DNA of 64,000 nucleotides from Symsagittifera roscoffensis (lineage: Eukaryota; Xenacoelomorpha; Acoela; Convolutidae). Under the pieces are notes generated by a model. The model ran no database searches and was not told the DNA's origin. It saw nothing but the letters and a program-made list of their open reading frames with translations. The stretch lies in contig NC_087071.1 of NCBI RefSeq assembly GCF_963678635.1, forward strand, positions 21,977,194 to 22,041,193, written 5' to 3'. The translations under genes and the position numbers were made by a program. Of this stretch, positions 1-11,095 are shown in pieces. The first letter of the stretch is position 1; each line of letters begins with the position of its first letter.

Positions 1-333
1 TCAAGAATATGTTCGAACATCGCCCGTTGGTTCAGCTTGAAAAGCAGTATCTGAGAAATTACAACAACCTTGAGTTTGAGTGCAATTTTTTTTGGGTCCT
101 TTGAGTGCATAGAAAAATTACAATGGGTGATTTTTTAACCATCAAACTTAAAAGAAATTGGACAAAACACAATCGTAGAATAAGAGACCAGTCACTTACA
201 GCACAAATGGAATTCAAAAAACAAAATAAAAAACTCAAAAGACTGGAATTTTCAAAAGTCTGTTTGAGTAATGTCCGAGTATTAATTCTCAGTATAATCA
301 AGAAAATCAACACTTTCAGTTTGTTTTAAACAG
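1..333. other. Intron or 5' flank, no gene seen
   Basis: AT-rich sequence upstream of the first recognisable exon. It probably belongs to the preceding intron of the receptor gene. I see no convincing reading frame, repeat or RNA gene; the small open frames on both strands have no family resemblance. Confidence 0.5.
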
Positions 334-461
334 AGACAATTACTTGCAATACATTGTGACTGACCTGGTGCCTGGTACAGAGTACAATATCTCCATCTTC
401 TCAGTCTCAGACTCCCAAGGTCGAGTGAGATCGACTCCAGTCACAATAAAACAAGACTCAG
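334..461 (+). CDS. Receptor exon: C-terminal half of an FN3 domain
   Basis: Translation gives the second half of a fibronectin type III domain, with the strand E-F signature LVPGTEYNISIF followed by a G-strand segment ending in VTIKQDS. Such domains form beta sandwiches in the extracellular part of adhesion receptors and receptor phosphatases. The acceptor is the AG at 332-333 (pyrimidine tract not strong). The donor reads CAG|GCAAGT, a consensus GC-type splice site. The exon ends in phase 1, which fits the phase-1 start of the exon at 991. The first half of this FN3 domain must lie upstream of the window. The domain call is good; the exact 5' edge could be a few bases different. Confidence 0.72.
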
Positions 462-990
462 GCAAGTGCGCAAAATACTAGTTGACACTATCTTTTCATT
501 TTTTATCTGCGAACAAGAACTACACCCTCACTTGAAAATGAATCAACCCACAACAAACCCTTAACACCCAATTTGGGCTCAAATAGAATTCACTGACCCA
601 GACTTGCAATGCAGAGGCAAAAATTGTCCTCGTCTCAAAACCGAAAACCGGTTTGGTGATGAGAGAAGATATTGTTTAGACTTACCTTTTCTGATCCGGC
701 AGCTTTGAACAGTTTCATATAATTGAGTTTAGCTCTTTTAATAAAACTTCCTATTTATCTGTAGGCTCATTTCTGTCACCAAGACGGATGAAAACTTTTC
801 GCTAATATTGTATATCAATTTTGCTTGAGATATGCTCATTCATTTTCACTGTTTCTGTATAAATTCTCAGAGAAAAATTCTCAGAGAGGTGGGTAAATTC
901 TCCAAACAATTCTCAATGAATCAAAATAAAAATTTTCAGAAAAAAATTAAACACAGTTTGCAGCTGCATAGACCAAGTTTTTTGTTATAG
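462..990 (+). other. Receptor intron with GC-AG borders
   Basis: The intron between two FN3 exons begins GCAAGT instead of GTAAGT and ends TTTGTTATAG. It is AT-rich and holds no other recognisable feature. Confidence 0.55.
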
Positions 991-1314
991 CTCCATTGGA
1001 ACCACAAAATCTATTAGTTGATGTTCTGCCTAACCTCCGATTAATTAAAGTAACTTTTGATCCTCCACAAAATGGGAAGTTCGGTGGTTTCCAAGTTGCA
1101 TTATACGAGTTGGATTCGGAAGGAAAAACACTGAACGAAGCCCAGAATATTCTAGAAGACGGTTCTGTACAACTGCCTTTGAATTTGACCCAAAGTGAAT
1201 TGACTGTCGAGCTTCAGTTCGCAAAATTCGCAACAATGTACTCATTGCAGGTCAGAAGTTTAAGCGATAATGGACAACTCAGCATTCGATACCTATCCCA
1301 GTCCATAATTACAG
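991..1314 (+). CDS. Receptor exon: complete FN3 domain
   Basis: One 324-base exon encodes a whole FN3-like domain of about 108 residues. It starts APLEPQNLLVD, has the hydrophobic core pattern VTFDPP and GFQVALYE, and ends with YSLQVRSLSDNGQ, the usual F-strand position. It starts and ends in phase 1 (acceptor TTATAG, donor G|GTATGC), the typical arrangement for a duplicated extracellular domain exon. No signal peptide is present, as expected for an internal exon. It joins in frame with the exons at 334-461 and 2893-3101. Confidence 0.8.
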
Positions 1315-2892
1315 GTATGCACTAATACGATCTAATCAGATTTGAAATCAGCCGAAAAATCACGTGGTTGAACAGTTTGAGGTTATTCAACTGCCAGAAA
1401 ATTTAGTTTCAAAGCAAGCTGATTGGTGAACCAAACAAAATTTTATTTTTTGTGAAAATGTATGAAAAAAAAAAGATTTTTGTTCTGTTTATTTGAAGCT
1501 TATAACTTTGGTTGTTTTCAAAACAAATTCCTAAAACATTTAATGTTGCACTTTTTGAAGAAAGTGCGGATTTTTTGTATAGTCTATTTTTTCAACTTAG
1601 CAGTTAGAATTTCAAAAAATTAGTCATTTCACTTTCAATTACTCAAAAAAGACAAATTATGTATTTTTGTAGTAATTGAAACTCTGCGTGCGTTATTCAC
1701 AAATGAATGTAAATGATATAAGTTTTTTCTTTCAATGCAGATTTCTAAATTCAGCGGATTTGTCAGAAGATTCAAACAAATACATTTTTTTGCTGATGCA
1801 ATTGTTTTCTTTAATTTGCTTAAGTCTAATGGCTGCCTGTTGGCGTCGTTTGATTATTTTTTTTACCACGTAAAAGGTTTCCGGGGCTCTAGCAAAGCTA
1901 TAGAATTATCCATACACTGTCTGACTACCCGCAATGAAATGCCACGGATAAAATCTACTAAAATGTTTTTATTGTTAGTGTCTATAAAAATGAAAATGGT
2001 TCTATAATACTCAATTAAAAATGAACTTAGTTGCTGTCATTTAATGAAGCGTTAAAATTCATTGCAAATCCACTATAATTCAATTTTTTTTTCATTTTTA
2101 TAGATAAAGATGATAAAACTCCATGATAATTTTTTTTTCACTTAATTAAGATTCTCCGAATCAGATTTCAAAAACAATAGGTGAGAAAAATCTGTAATTT
2201 TGTATTTGAATTTATAGATTGAGAGGAAAAATTCTATCTCTGAGCACTTTTTAGCCCTCCCTCAAAATTTCGAAATAAACTAAGAACATGGTACAAAGCA
2301 ACAAAATCGAATGACATAAAATGATTAACAGAAACGAAAGCGCGATTTATCTCAAAATTATTATATCCATACAATAAAGAGTTAATTGCTTTTTTCAGTG
2401 CGCGCGCTCACTCTCAATTTAGTATATCATACAAACATTTATAATAACTTACAAATATACAAAACTATCCCCCTCTTTAATAGCTTTTTGAAAAAAAATC
2501 TAGAACGCCATTTTTTGTCTTCTCAAAGTTATGAATTTACGCGCATTAATTTAGCGTATTCCATCGACAAAAAATATTTTCCGGAAGCCAACGTTGATAA
2601 AAAAAAACGAGCTTGGTGACTTAGTCACAAAATGTACATACATGTATCAGTTAGTGCTCAAAATAATCAAATGGTTTTTCGTTGAGAAAAAAAAACAAGA
2701 AAACTTGCAATCGAAAGAAAAAATTATTTGTCACTTTTCAAAAACTTGAATTGAATCTTAAATTGAATCAGCGTAGTTAAAAAATTAGTTTCTCTAGTTA
2801 CTTTTAACTTTATCACTGATGTTTTTTCTTTAAGCTTTGTATTATTTTTTCTTATTAGCTATAAATTTTTTGTGTTCTGGTTTTTAATTTAG
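1315..2892 (+). other. Receptor intron, no further gene seen
   Basis: AT-rich intron of about 1.6 kb with GT...AG borders. Several open frames occur (for example around 1735-2007 and 2386-2619), but their composition is low-complexity Phe/Lys/Asn and they match nothing. I see no repeat family here. Confidence 0.55.
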
Positions 2893-3101
2893 GCATTCTA
2901 GTATACAGCTTTTTAGGGCTGCCCAAAACAAATTTGTTGTTGCACATGTTATCCAAAAATTCAAAGTATGTGTGCCTAATGTGGGAGGCAACTAATGAGA
3001 CAGGGGGAGGAATCATGAACAGGATGCGCACTCGATTGTTGCAGGATAACAGCTTCCTCAGACAAAGCCAGTCATCTAATGTGACTCTACAATCAGCACA
3101 G
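2893..3101 (+). CDS. Receptor exon: N-terminal half of an FN3 domain
   Basis: The exon begins in phase 1 after TTTTTAATTTAG and ends in phase 0 at CAG|GTGACT. The reading frame includes the B-C strand signature YVCLMWEATNETGGG, where Trp is the conserved FN3 core residue. It stays open for about 70 residues and ends VTLQSAQ. The phase-0 end matches the start of the exon at 3616, and together the two make one FN3 domain interrupted by an intron. The open frame in phase with both neighbours is the main support. Confidence 0.72.
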
Positions 3102-3615
3102 GTGACTGCAAATCTGCGATAAAAAAGATCAACCTGACACTTGGAACCACAATCGTCATTTTTTTGAAAATGTATTGACTGCAAAAAAAGTTATTTCAAA
3201 AATCAGTATGGAGATAATAAGAAAAACAAGTCATCACAGCTCATACGAAAGAAAATCTTATATTCTTAAATTCATAAGAATTCTAATTAGTAATTTCTTA
3301 TATTCATAATCTTATAAGTGTCGAAAAAGAAATCTTTTAAGATGAACTACGAAACTCATTTCTTTCCTTCTTTTGTTTTCCTGTAAAAGCAGATGTAAGA
3401 GTTTGCTTGCGAACAATCTGTGAGCAAACAAATTGGATAGCCTAAAACTATAATGTTAGTTTTTATGTATCAATTTATAGAACGAAGATTCTTTCTTAGA
3501 TACGATAGGGGCGGTGGGGAGGGGGGATTTTAACTGTATGCTTTTTCTTGCAAATCGATAGCTTTGAGATAATTCATTTTTTTTTATAACTTGGAAAAAG
3601 ACCTTTTTGTTTTAG
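3102..3615 (+). other. Receptor intron
   Basis: A 514-base AT-rich GT-AG intron that splits an FN3 domain in phase 0. It contains a short G-rich run near 3510. Nothing else is recognised. Confidence 0.55.
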
Positions 3616-3763
3616 CGTGGCATTGGTCTTAAATGTCTTGAGTATGACCACAATTACACAGAAGACAATATCACACTGGAAATTGTTTTTTCGAGAGAAC
3701 ACCCTCCAACTGGATTGATGACATCTGCCCCTGTCAACCAATTCATTCTTTCACCTCGCGGAG
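3616..3763 (+). CDS. Receptor exon: C-terminal half of an FN3 domain
   Basis: The phase-0 start (TTTTAG|CGTGGC) and phase-1 end (GGAG|GTACGG) fit the exons on either side. The translation has one likely N-glycosylation sequon (NIT), an E/F-strand segment NYTEDNITLEIVFS and a linker ending FILSPRG. It completes the domain begun at 2893. Divergence from textbook FN3 is high, so the domain name rests mainly on position and exon phase. Confidence 0.68.
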
Positions 3764-5526
3764 GTACGGCCATATTTCTACCTGAGCTAACTTGCAGCTA
3801 CCTGTGCAGCAACAGCTATCTTAGCTAATTTTTTTCTAGCTGTTTTGCTTTTCTTCTTTATTTTTTGCTTTCAAAGCTTATTGTGGTGGATTTTTATTAT
3901 CCTATTTTTTTTATTCTAGGAAGTTCATTATTCAAAATATTCTGAGGATAAAACCAAATACATTAGGTTGAAAGTTATTAAAAAATCACCATTTGTAAAT
4001 GCCTTAAAAATGACATAAAAACCGTGTTAAGCCATTCGTATTTTGAAACTATCTACTTTCTGCTTAGCGCACTTTTTTCTTAATTTACTTTTTGACTTCA
4101 GTTGTATCATTGATCTCTGTTAAATCTCTTTCAAAGTTTCGATTGTGGTACGCATTTTATCAACTGAAAGTTTTATACAGTAACTTTTTGTACTCGATTT
4201 TCACATAACTTTTTGAAAGATTATCATAGACTTTAATTTGATTTTTTATTAGAGTTATGTAACAATCATAAAATCAATTTCTCAAGATAAACCTAATTTT
4301 GCTACGAACAGTTGCAAAGGTAGAAAGTATTTCTCTACGAACAATCTCAAATTCAATTTAAATTTTTATGAAAAAAGTCACAAACCCCTGTTTATTTTAG
4401 CGTTTACAATGACTCCTAGAAATGAGAAAATTGTGGTTGCAATCAATTTTAATCAATTTTTATACGGAATGCACAGTAAAAAATCGGTTTACGGTAGAAA
4501 CTCACTTATGTAATACGATTTAGATTGACTCAAACTGGTTTTTACAGCAGTAAAAAATCAATGTCTGCGATAGTAATTCAAGTTGGTTTGCGTAGCACTT
4601 AGACCTTTAAAAATCTTGACAAAAATGATTCAAACTAAGTGTCGTTTTGCTTCAAAATTCGAGCCAATTTTGTACCCAATAAAAATCTCCATCAGTGTAA
4701 GAAACATATAGATTTAATCGAGGCGAGTTTCTGCGTTTGTGAGATTACTTTGTGAAAAAAAATTATGAAAAAATTTTTCATACAATTCTGGGCGCAATTT
4801 TGGTTTTGCAAATTAATATATAACCGATGAACTAAATTCTGAACAGTTTTTTGACTGCAGAAAGTTTTCAGATTAGTTATATTCAAAGTTTCTGTATTCA
4901 AACATCAACACAACAAATGAACTGAAGAGCAGACGTTTTATTTTAAATCATTTTTGCTCTTATGGTTGATAGTGAAGAAATTCTGAATATAATCAGTAGC
5001 TAATCTTTATAAGTGACCATATAAAAAGTGGATAAAAATTGATTTGAATTCCGTATGACAATAAATACCAAAATCCGTATGACAATAAAAAAAAAGTTGC
5101 AAATCAGGCTTTCAAATTTAATTGAGAATTGAAAACTGATTTATAAACTGCGTTTCTATGTAAAATTAATCGATTTCTATCCTGGCTTACAACTTTTTGC
5201 TACTTGATCAGTATAACAACGATTGCAATTCATGTCAGTGTAGGTCATTTTCATTAGATATCAATTTGCAAAGTTGAGATTAATGATTCCAATTCGTCTG
5301 AGCCATCAATCAACAAACCTGAAGAATATTTGAAAGGCAAAATTTTAATAATCTATAAAACAGCTCTTACAACAAAAAAATGGGAAAAAATTAATCTAAA
5401 ATGTCAGGTTTTTGTGTGATTTATTTGTTTTTTTAGTATCTTTTTCCAATTGAGATTGGAAACTATCATATATGTAGTTACAAACAAAAAAAACGGGAAA
5501 AGCATGAGTTTACCGCTTTTTTTTAG
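3764..5526 (+). other. Receptor intron, no further gene seen
   Basis: A 1.76-kb AT-rich intron with a GT donor and TTTTTTTAG acceptor. A short imperfect duplication is visible around 5040-5090 (CCGTATGACAATAAA occurs twice). No coding or mobile element is recognised. Confidence 0.55.
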
Positions 5527-5639
5527 AAATCAATTTCACCATGGTCATTACCTTAGACTGCAATTCGAATAACTGCATGCTCACTCTCACACTCCAGAGC
5601 TATCTTCCCCATAGAGACCAGTTTGTATTTGAAACCAAG
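5527..5639 (+). CDS. Receptor exon: N-terminal half of the last FN3-like domain
   Basis: The 113-base exon runs from phase 1 to phase 0. It encodes a beta-rich segment (INFTMVITLDCNSNNCML, then a strand ending QFVFETK) with a potential disulphide pair CNSNNC and a sequon NFT. A short 82-base intron (5640-5721) separates it from the next exon, whose frame it joins exactly. It is probably the membrane-proximal extracellular domain. Confidence 0.68.
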
Positions 5640-5721
5640 GTTGGTGCCTCAAAAAAAGAAGAATTTTTTTTATATAAGAATGATTGAAATAGCTAATTTC
5701 TTCTTCCTTCTTGTTTCATAG

Positions 5722-5932
5722 CTCTTTAATTTCGAGTCAGGAGAAAATGAAGAGCAATTGGCTCTTGAAACTCACCTTAATGGTTCTATGTGCAAAATGG
5801 CTCCCGTGGCGTTTTGCGAATTCAGTTTGGACGACTTGATTCCTGATTCAAACTATTCTCTGGAGATTCAGCCATCACTGTACGGAGAAAAAATGCCTCA
5901 TGTTTTCACAAGGCATTTTTATACGCTCTCAG
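5722..5932 (+). CDS. Receptor exon: C-terminal half of the last FN3-like domain
   Basis: The 211-base exon follows a strong pyrimidine tract (CTTCCTTCTTGTTTCATAG), starts in phase 0 and ends in phase 1 at TCAG|GTAAAT. It contains the FN3 tyrosine-corner-like motif LIPDSNYSLEIQPS, a sequon NGS and a terminal strand HFYTLSG. It directly precedes the transmembrane exon, so this is the membrane-proximal ectodomain. Confidence 0.75.
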
Positions 5933-6092
5933 GTAAATTTAGCTGTTATCGTCATTTTAATTTTCACAAACAAAAACATTCTCCTCTATTTATGAAAAAA
6001 TCAAACCTTCTGGAAGGAGTATTTTTAAATTCATTACTTTCTTGCTTCCTCCGGATTTTCTCGTTTAAATAGAAAACTTTCTCGTTTAATAG

Positions 6093-6219
6093 AAAAGAGT
6101 TCAACCAATGATGAGATTTCAATCCTCCGCATCGTCATTAGCGTCGCTGTGTCGGTTGCATTGGTGGTGTTAATTGTTATCGCACTTGTGACGATTTGTG
6201 TTGTTCGCTCCTGCAACAG
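6093..6219 (+). CDS. Receptor exon: transmembrane helix and stop-transfer
   Basis: The exon enters in phase 1 after TTTAATAG and leaves in phase 2 at AACAG|GTAACG. It encodes a short polar stretch (EKSSTNDEI), then about 26 strongly hydrophobic residues rich in Val, Ile, Ala and Leu, then a basic/cysteine stop-transfer sequence VVRSCNR. This makes the protein a type I single-pass receptor. FN3 ectodomain plus one helix is seen in receptor-type tyrosine phosphatases and in several adhesion receptors. The catalytic part is not in the window, so the family remains open. The phase-2 end is the key to the alternative downstream exons at 7344, 30804 and 58617. Confidence 0.78.
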
Positions 6220-7343
6220 GTAACGATTGTCATCTGCTTTTGTTCTCGTGGCTGTCGAATATGAAGTAACGTTTTTTTATTCGGTAAATTTTATTCACAA
6301 AAAAAAACTAATAATTAATGTTAGAGATAACTGTAAATGGCAAAGTTTTGAGAATAATTTTGAGCAAAAATAACATAGGATTGTTAAAACAAAAATAAAT
6401 ATTCTTGAATGTTTCTGCAATGTTTTACTTAACTTGTTTTAATTGAAAATAAAGTCCAAGCGAGCCAATGTTAGTCAAAAGGATGTTACAAAATCCTATT
6501 AACTTGGAAGTGAGCAATTTATTGGAACACATTTTCAAATCATCCGCTGATTTTAACACAGGATAGTTGGTAGCAGGGGCGGATCTAGGATTTTCTCGAG
6601 GGGGGGGGGGGGGGCGGATTTTCAAAAAAATTTCCAAAAATTTAACGACCTTTTTTTTAGGTTGACCAAATTGATTTTTCGAGCTCTCCCAAAGCACTGT
6701 GTTTGCCACTACTTTGGCCAAATTTTCTGCGCTGCAGGCAAATTTTTGAAAAAACATTTTTGAAAAAACAGGCACTTTTTGAAAAATTTTGACAAAAAAA
6801 ATGCGTTTTATTTTGGCGCGCGCTCCCCCTCAAAGTTAGTATATACTGGTGCCGACGGCGCCTTTAGAAAAATTTTAGAGTCAGTTGGCCAAAAATGGGT
6901 TTCTGAAAAAGTATCAAAGGGGGGACCCTTTGGGTCGGCAGGGGGTCGAATCCCTGAGAGGAGGCCGAATCCCTGAGAGGTAATGGAGACAAACAGATTT
7001 TCTATCAAGACATATTGTTTTGAAACCCATGTCAAAATTGAACGTGTTTTAATTTCCGGCGTCCAAGGACTCAATCTGCACTTAAGGTGTGAAACATGCT
7101 TTTGCGCACAAAAAAGACGACATAGGTCATAAATTATTTCTACTATTTGATATTGGTCAGAACAAAGCTGCTTTTTGGTATAAAATTTATCATTTTTCTA
7201 TTTTTTTTTGTTTGTTAAGTTCGAAATAACAATGATAAAATAATTGAAAAAAAAATTAAAAAACAGTATCAAAGTATCTCACAATCCTATGCAAGCAGTT
7301 AGCCAACAATTTATATCTCCTGACTTGATATTTGCTGTTAAAG
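6220..7343 (+). other. Start of the very long receptor intron
   Basis: The intron begins GTAACG. It is AT-rich except for the MITE at 6574. From about 7280 it enters the long repeat block, and 7280-7343 is shared with 11576-11640. Confidence 0.5.
6574..6975 (+). mobile_element. hAT-like MITE of the CAGGGGCGGATCT family
   Basis: The left end CAGGGGCGGATCTAGG is followed by a poly-G tract, a motif GGTTGACCAAATTGATTTT, a GGCGCGCGCTCC box and a segment reading CCCTTTGGGTCGGCAGGGGG. The same order occurs at 31526, 48713, 51490 (reverse) and 61828. The right end is not clear here, so the limit is approximate. It is non-coding; the open frames across it are shadows. Confidence 0.6.
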
Positions 7344-7400
7344 TCACAACACCGAGGCTGCTGAGAAACCAGTAACTGAATACGACAGTCCAGACTTCCA
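7344..7400 (+). CDS. Candidate cytoplasmic exon of the receptor
   Basis: If spliced after AG at 7343 this segment completes the phase-2 codon of the transmembrane exon and reads HNTEAAEKPVTEYDSPDF. The start is like the exon at 58617 (AETAEK). It ends at a good donor, CCA|GTTAGT, in phase 2. Its composition is far more GC-rich and balanced than the surrounding intron. The upstream bases are shared with a diverged repeat copy at 11576, but the coding-like insert (7351-7554) is absent there. There is no domain to recognise; support is frame, phase and splice signals. Confidence 0.45.
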
Positions 7401-7428
7401 GTTAGTACAATTTTTTTTTGCATGTTAG

Positions 7429-7509
7429 ACCACTGAAAGAGGCAAACAGCGTTGAATGGAAAGACTTCTGCCCCTTTTTGCTAGAGTTCCGATCCAATGT
7501 TAAAATCAG
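7429..7509 (+). CDS. Candidate cytoplasmic exon of the receptor, second part
   Basis: After TTTTTTTTTGCATGTTAG the frame continues from the preceding candidate exon (phase 2 to phase 2). It reads PLKEANSVEWKDFCPF and ends AATGTTAAAATCAG|GTATAA. A Trp-x-x-Phe segment in this position loosely resembles the juxtamembrane wedge helix before receptor phosphatase domains, but this is weak. The gap to the previous candidate exon is only 28 bases. Its 2-2 phase means it could be included or skipped before the exon at 58617 without changing frame. Confidence 0.45.
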
Positions 7510-7620
7510 GTATAATTAGAGATAAAAAAAGTTAAACATCCCAAGAAAGATCAAATCATGAGTGGTATCAGTCAAAAACTAACTGAATGAATTCAAAAAT
7601 CAGCTAGTCAAGCATTTATC

Positions 7621-8100
7621 AGTAGTATATGTCGGGTAGATTCAGCCGGGGAAGGGGGGGTTGAAGAACCACTTGTAATAACACAGGCTATAGACTATCC
7701 GGTCCTCAACCTATGTATTAACATAGGGAATAGATTTCCCAATGTAATAAGATAGGGAATAGGTTTCCCAATGTATTAAGACGCCAAATTTCAGATGGTA
7801 ACTTTCAGATTGTAAGCTTTTTTCGGCGCTCGAATTTCCCATGTATTAGGATATTGTATAGATTTCCCTATGTATAAGACTTATTAATAGAAATTCATTG
7901 TATTAAATTAGGGAATAGATTTCCCAATGTTTCAGGATAGGGAATAGAATTGGTAAGGTTTCAGTGTGATGGTACGAGAACGGAAAGAAAAACGTTATTT
8001 TTCCGGATTTTGTTTAAAATGTCTAGTTTTTCGCAAAAAATCTTGGCGCGCGTTACCTAATTGGTAATTACCATTGATTTTTTTTTGTATAGATTGTGGA
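7621..8100 (+). repeat. Polinton terminal inverted repeat, copy A (left orientation)
   Basis: It begins AGTAGTATATGTCGGG and contains several short direct repeats of the type TATTAACATAGGGAATAG / ATTTCCCAATGT, then TTTCAGTGTGATGGTA and GGCGCGCGTTACCTAATTGG. The same series occurs in reverse complement at 30424-29960 and 47106-46800. Polinton termini start with AG and end with CT, which fits. It is flanked upstream by sequence also present before copy B. Confidence 0.7.
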
Positions 8101-10372
8101 ATGAAGGTATTATGTTTGTTTGGTTCAAGACACGATAAGATTTGATATAATTTAAGTTAATAAATGTTTTATTAGATGATGTTAATCTTCTAAAAAGTGC
8201 TCTATATACTTGGAAGTGCTCAATAAAACTTCAAGACACGATAAGATTTGATATAATTTGACCTATTAACTACTTTAGTAGATGATGTTAATCTTTTGAA
8301 AAGTGCTCTTTATACCTGCACTACGCTAAAACCTAATTGAAACGCAGCTGAAATTTAAAAAATACTCGGAAAAATTGTCAAATTTTAAAATTTGAAAACT
8401 GTTACATACAAGTCATCAAATTAGACTCAGCATCTGTCCGAAACTTTTCTTTTTTAAGCTCTATATCTAACTTGCTAATAACTTTATGTCCTAGAGGTTA
8501 ACTTTAGTGTAAACAACATCAGTTCAAAGAACTAGTTTTAATATTAATTTTGAAATGTTGGTGACAGTTTCAACGATTTGAATCTTCAGAAATGGACTTT
8601 TATTTAAAATTAATCAAAGTTAATTTGAAGGAGACAACTTTAAAACTTTGATATAAAAATCCAAACTAATAAAGTAAAGTGTGACTTCTGAGCAATATTC
8701 AATTTTCTGCTAATTTATCATAAACAATTGTTTTATCCAGGTTTTTATCTTCGCTATCATCCTAGGAGCGTATATGAAACAGATTTGGAGGAATGTTCTA
8801 TGTCGAACTTCGAAAAGTATATGTTTCCTAAAGAAATTTATGGATATGTACACTTTTCTAAAAATCTGAAGTTGTTCCACACCTTCATCAGTTCTTGTCA
8901 TCTTTAAGCCCTGATGTTTTTCAAAACTATTTCTACAGCAGAGCTTTGTAGTAGTTTTTCTTTGACAATTCAAGTAAATATATAATTAGTAGGCATAATT
9001 TTGGCTACTACTCTATCTCCTTTTTCCTACAGAACAAGAAATGAAATACTAAATGAACTTTTTATGAAAAAATTGTATCAATTCACCGATCATTTTCATA
9101 TCCAAATTAATTTTAAATTATCTTCCATAATTTCACTTAACTCATTTAAGTAAACGATAGAAATAAAAACACAATAAAAATTTTAAGATGTCTATACTTG
9201 AGTGTTTTGACTTTCGATTCTTTCTTAGACTATTATACCTAATCTAAAACCAAGAACAATTTTTCAAAAAATAACCAATAAGTGAAATGATTTTCATTAT
9301 TATTTTTCTGTCAAATCAAAAATAACATATTTTTGGTTTCTGCTTGATCTACCTCCTCCAAATTCTAGTGTTTTCCAATACAATTTGAAAAAAACTTTGC
9401 TCAATATATGATTTTAAATGGAAACTGTATCATTTGAACGAACGCTCTCTAATCCAAATCAAACTAGGCATCAAAAGATTCCTTTTTTTTCTGAGAAATT
9501 CTGAACCAGATTACTATATATTCTTCTGTTATTCCTTATGTTTTTGAAGTGACTTTTAGTCCAGAGTTATACAATTTTCAATCTTGAAATTCTAGCAAGA
9601 CTTCCCAATTTTCTCGTTTATTCGTCAATTGATAATACTTTTCTGAAATCGTAGGAAAGCGATAGAAATAACTAGGATTCTCACTGCCTTCAACATTCTG
9701 TTAAAAAACACGGTTCTCCATGAACGTGATCAACGACTATAATCTACGAAACTTATAAATTGATAGCTACGCAGAACAATTCAGTAAGTCGACATTTTAT
9801 AAAAATCATGTACTTTTTTAGTAAGAAGTTTTGTCAAATACGTTTCGACTGAGTAGTTCGTAGAATAAATTTTTACTACAATTTAAAATCACTGATTTGC
9901 TGTAAAAAAAATCTACTGTTTCAGCTATTACTGTAGAATAAAAATTGGATCAATTTATTTTGAAAATTTCACAACAATTTGAACTCGATTGTCAGAAAAT
10001 ACTTTGTTCCAATTCTTTTCAGTTTTGTTTAAAATTCAGTATTTCCTGGTTTTTGTTGATTTTTTTTCCATAACTTGAGTTTTCGATTGGTTACAGCAAT
10101 TGAAGATACTTGTTAGAAAAAGGAAAAACATTACAGTTTGTTGAGTGTCTTAAATTAAGCTCATTTTTATAGTAGTAATTTTACTTGATTTCAAGAAAAC
10201 AATGTAGATGTAAAAGTGGGAAAACTCTATCATTTATATGAAAATTTTTGACTCGGATTTGTGTTTACTTCAAGGAAAATAGCCTTAAATTATCTGAATT
10301 TTCATGAAACTTTACTTAATTCATCAAATGAAAACAAACCTTCTGATAATTTACACATAAGTACCAATACTT

Positions 10373-11095
10373 GATGGTTTTTATGTTAAAGTTTTCCTTA
10401 AGCTTTAACTTCAATTAAATTTCCATTCGATTTTGTCAAAAAACTTTAACTTAAGATTTTCTTGGTTTCTGATTGAGCTACCTTTTTCCAATTAAATCCA
10501 ATTTGAACCGAAACTTACTCGAAAAATGAAAGTTATATGTGAATTTGTATCATTTCAAAGATTGTTTATTTTTTTACGATGCGAAGTTTTCACCAAAAAA
10601 TCCACTTGCAAAGAAGCGTCGGAGAGGACTTTTTTTATCCAAAATAACTTTATGTTCTTGCTTTATCTTTAACGTATATAGTGAATTTACAGTGCATTTC
10701 TAGGTATTTTATTATCTGGATAAGGTCTAACAAAATGGTTTTTATGTTGAATTTTTCCTCAAGCTATAACTTAAGTTAAATTTTCATTTGATTTTGTCAA
10801 AAAACTTCAACTTAATCTTTCTTGGTTTCTGGTTGATCTACCGTTTTCCAATTGAAGCAATTTTGAACCAAATACTCGAAAAAGGAAACTTATATGTAAT
10901 TTTGTATAATTTCAAAGATCGTTTGTTTTTTTTCCGATGCAAAGTTTGCACCAAAAAATCCATTTGCAATGAAGCTTCGGTGAGGACTTTTCTGATCCAA
11001 ATAACTGTACGTTCTTGCCTCAAACTTAATTTTTGAAGTGAAATTCCAGTGCACTTTTAAAAAATTTAATATCTGGAAATGTTCAAAATCCAATA
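10373..11095 (+). repeat. Direct duplication of about 361 bp inside unit 1
   Basis: The segment starting GATGGTTTTTATGTT at 10373 recurs at about 10734 with the same order of landmarks: CCATTCGATTTTGTCAAAAA-like, TTTCTTGGTTTCTG, ACCAAAAAATCCA, TCGGAGAGGACTTTT-like, then TCTGG. Related single copies are near 14515 and 16575. Non-coding. Confidence 0.7.

Noticed and set aside
6425-7074. Open frames on both strands around the MITE at 6574
   Set aside because: Shadows of the GGGGCGGATCT MITE family; similar frames occur at other copies.
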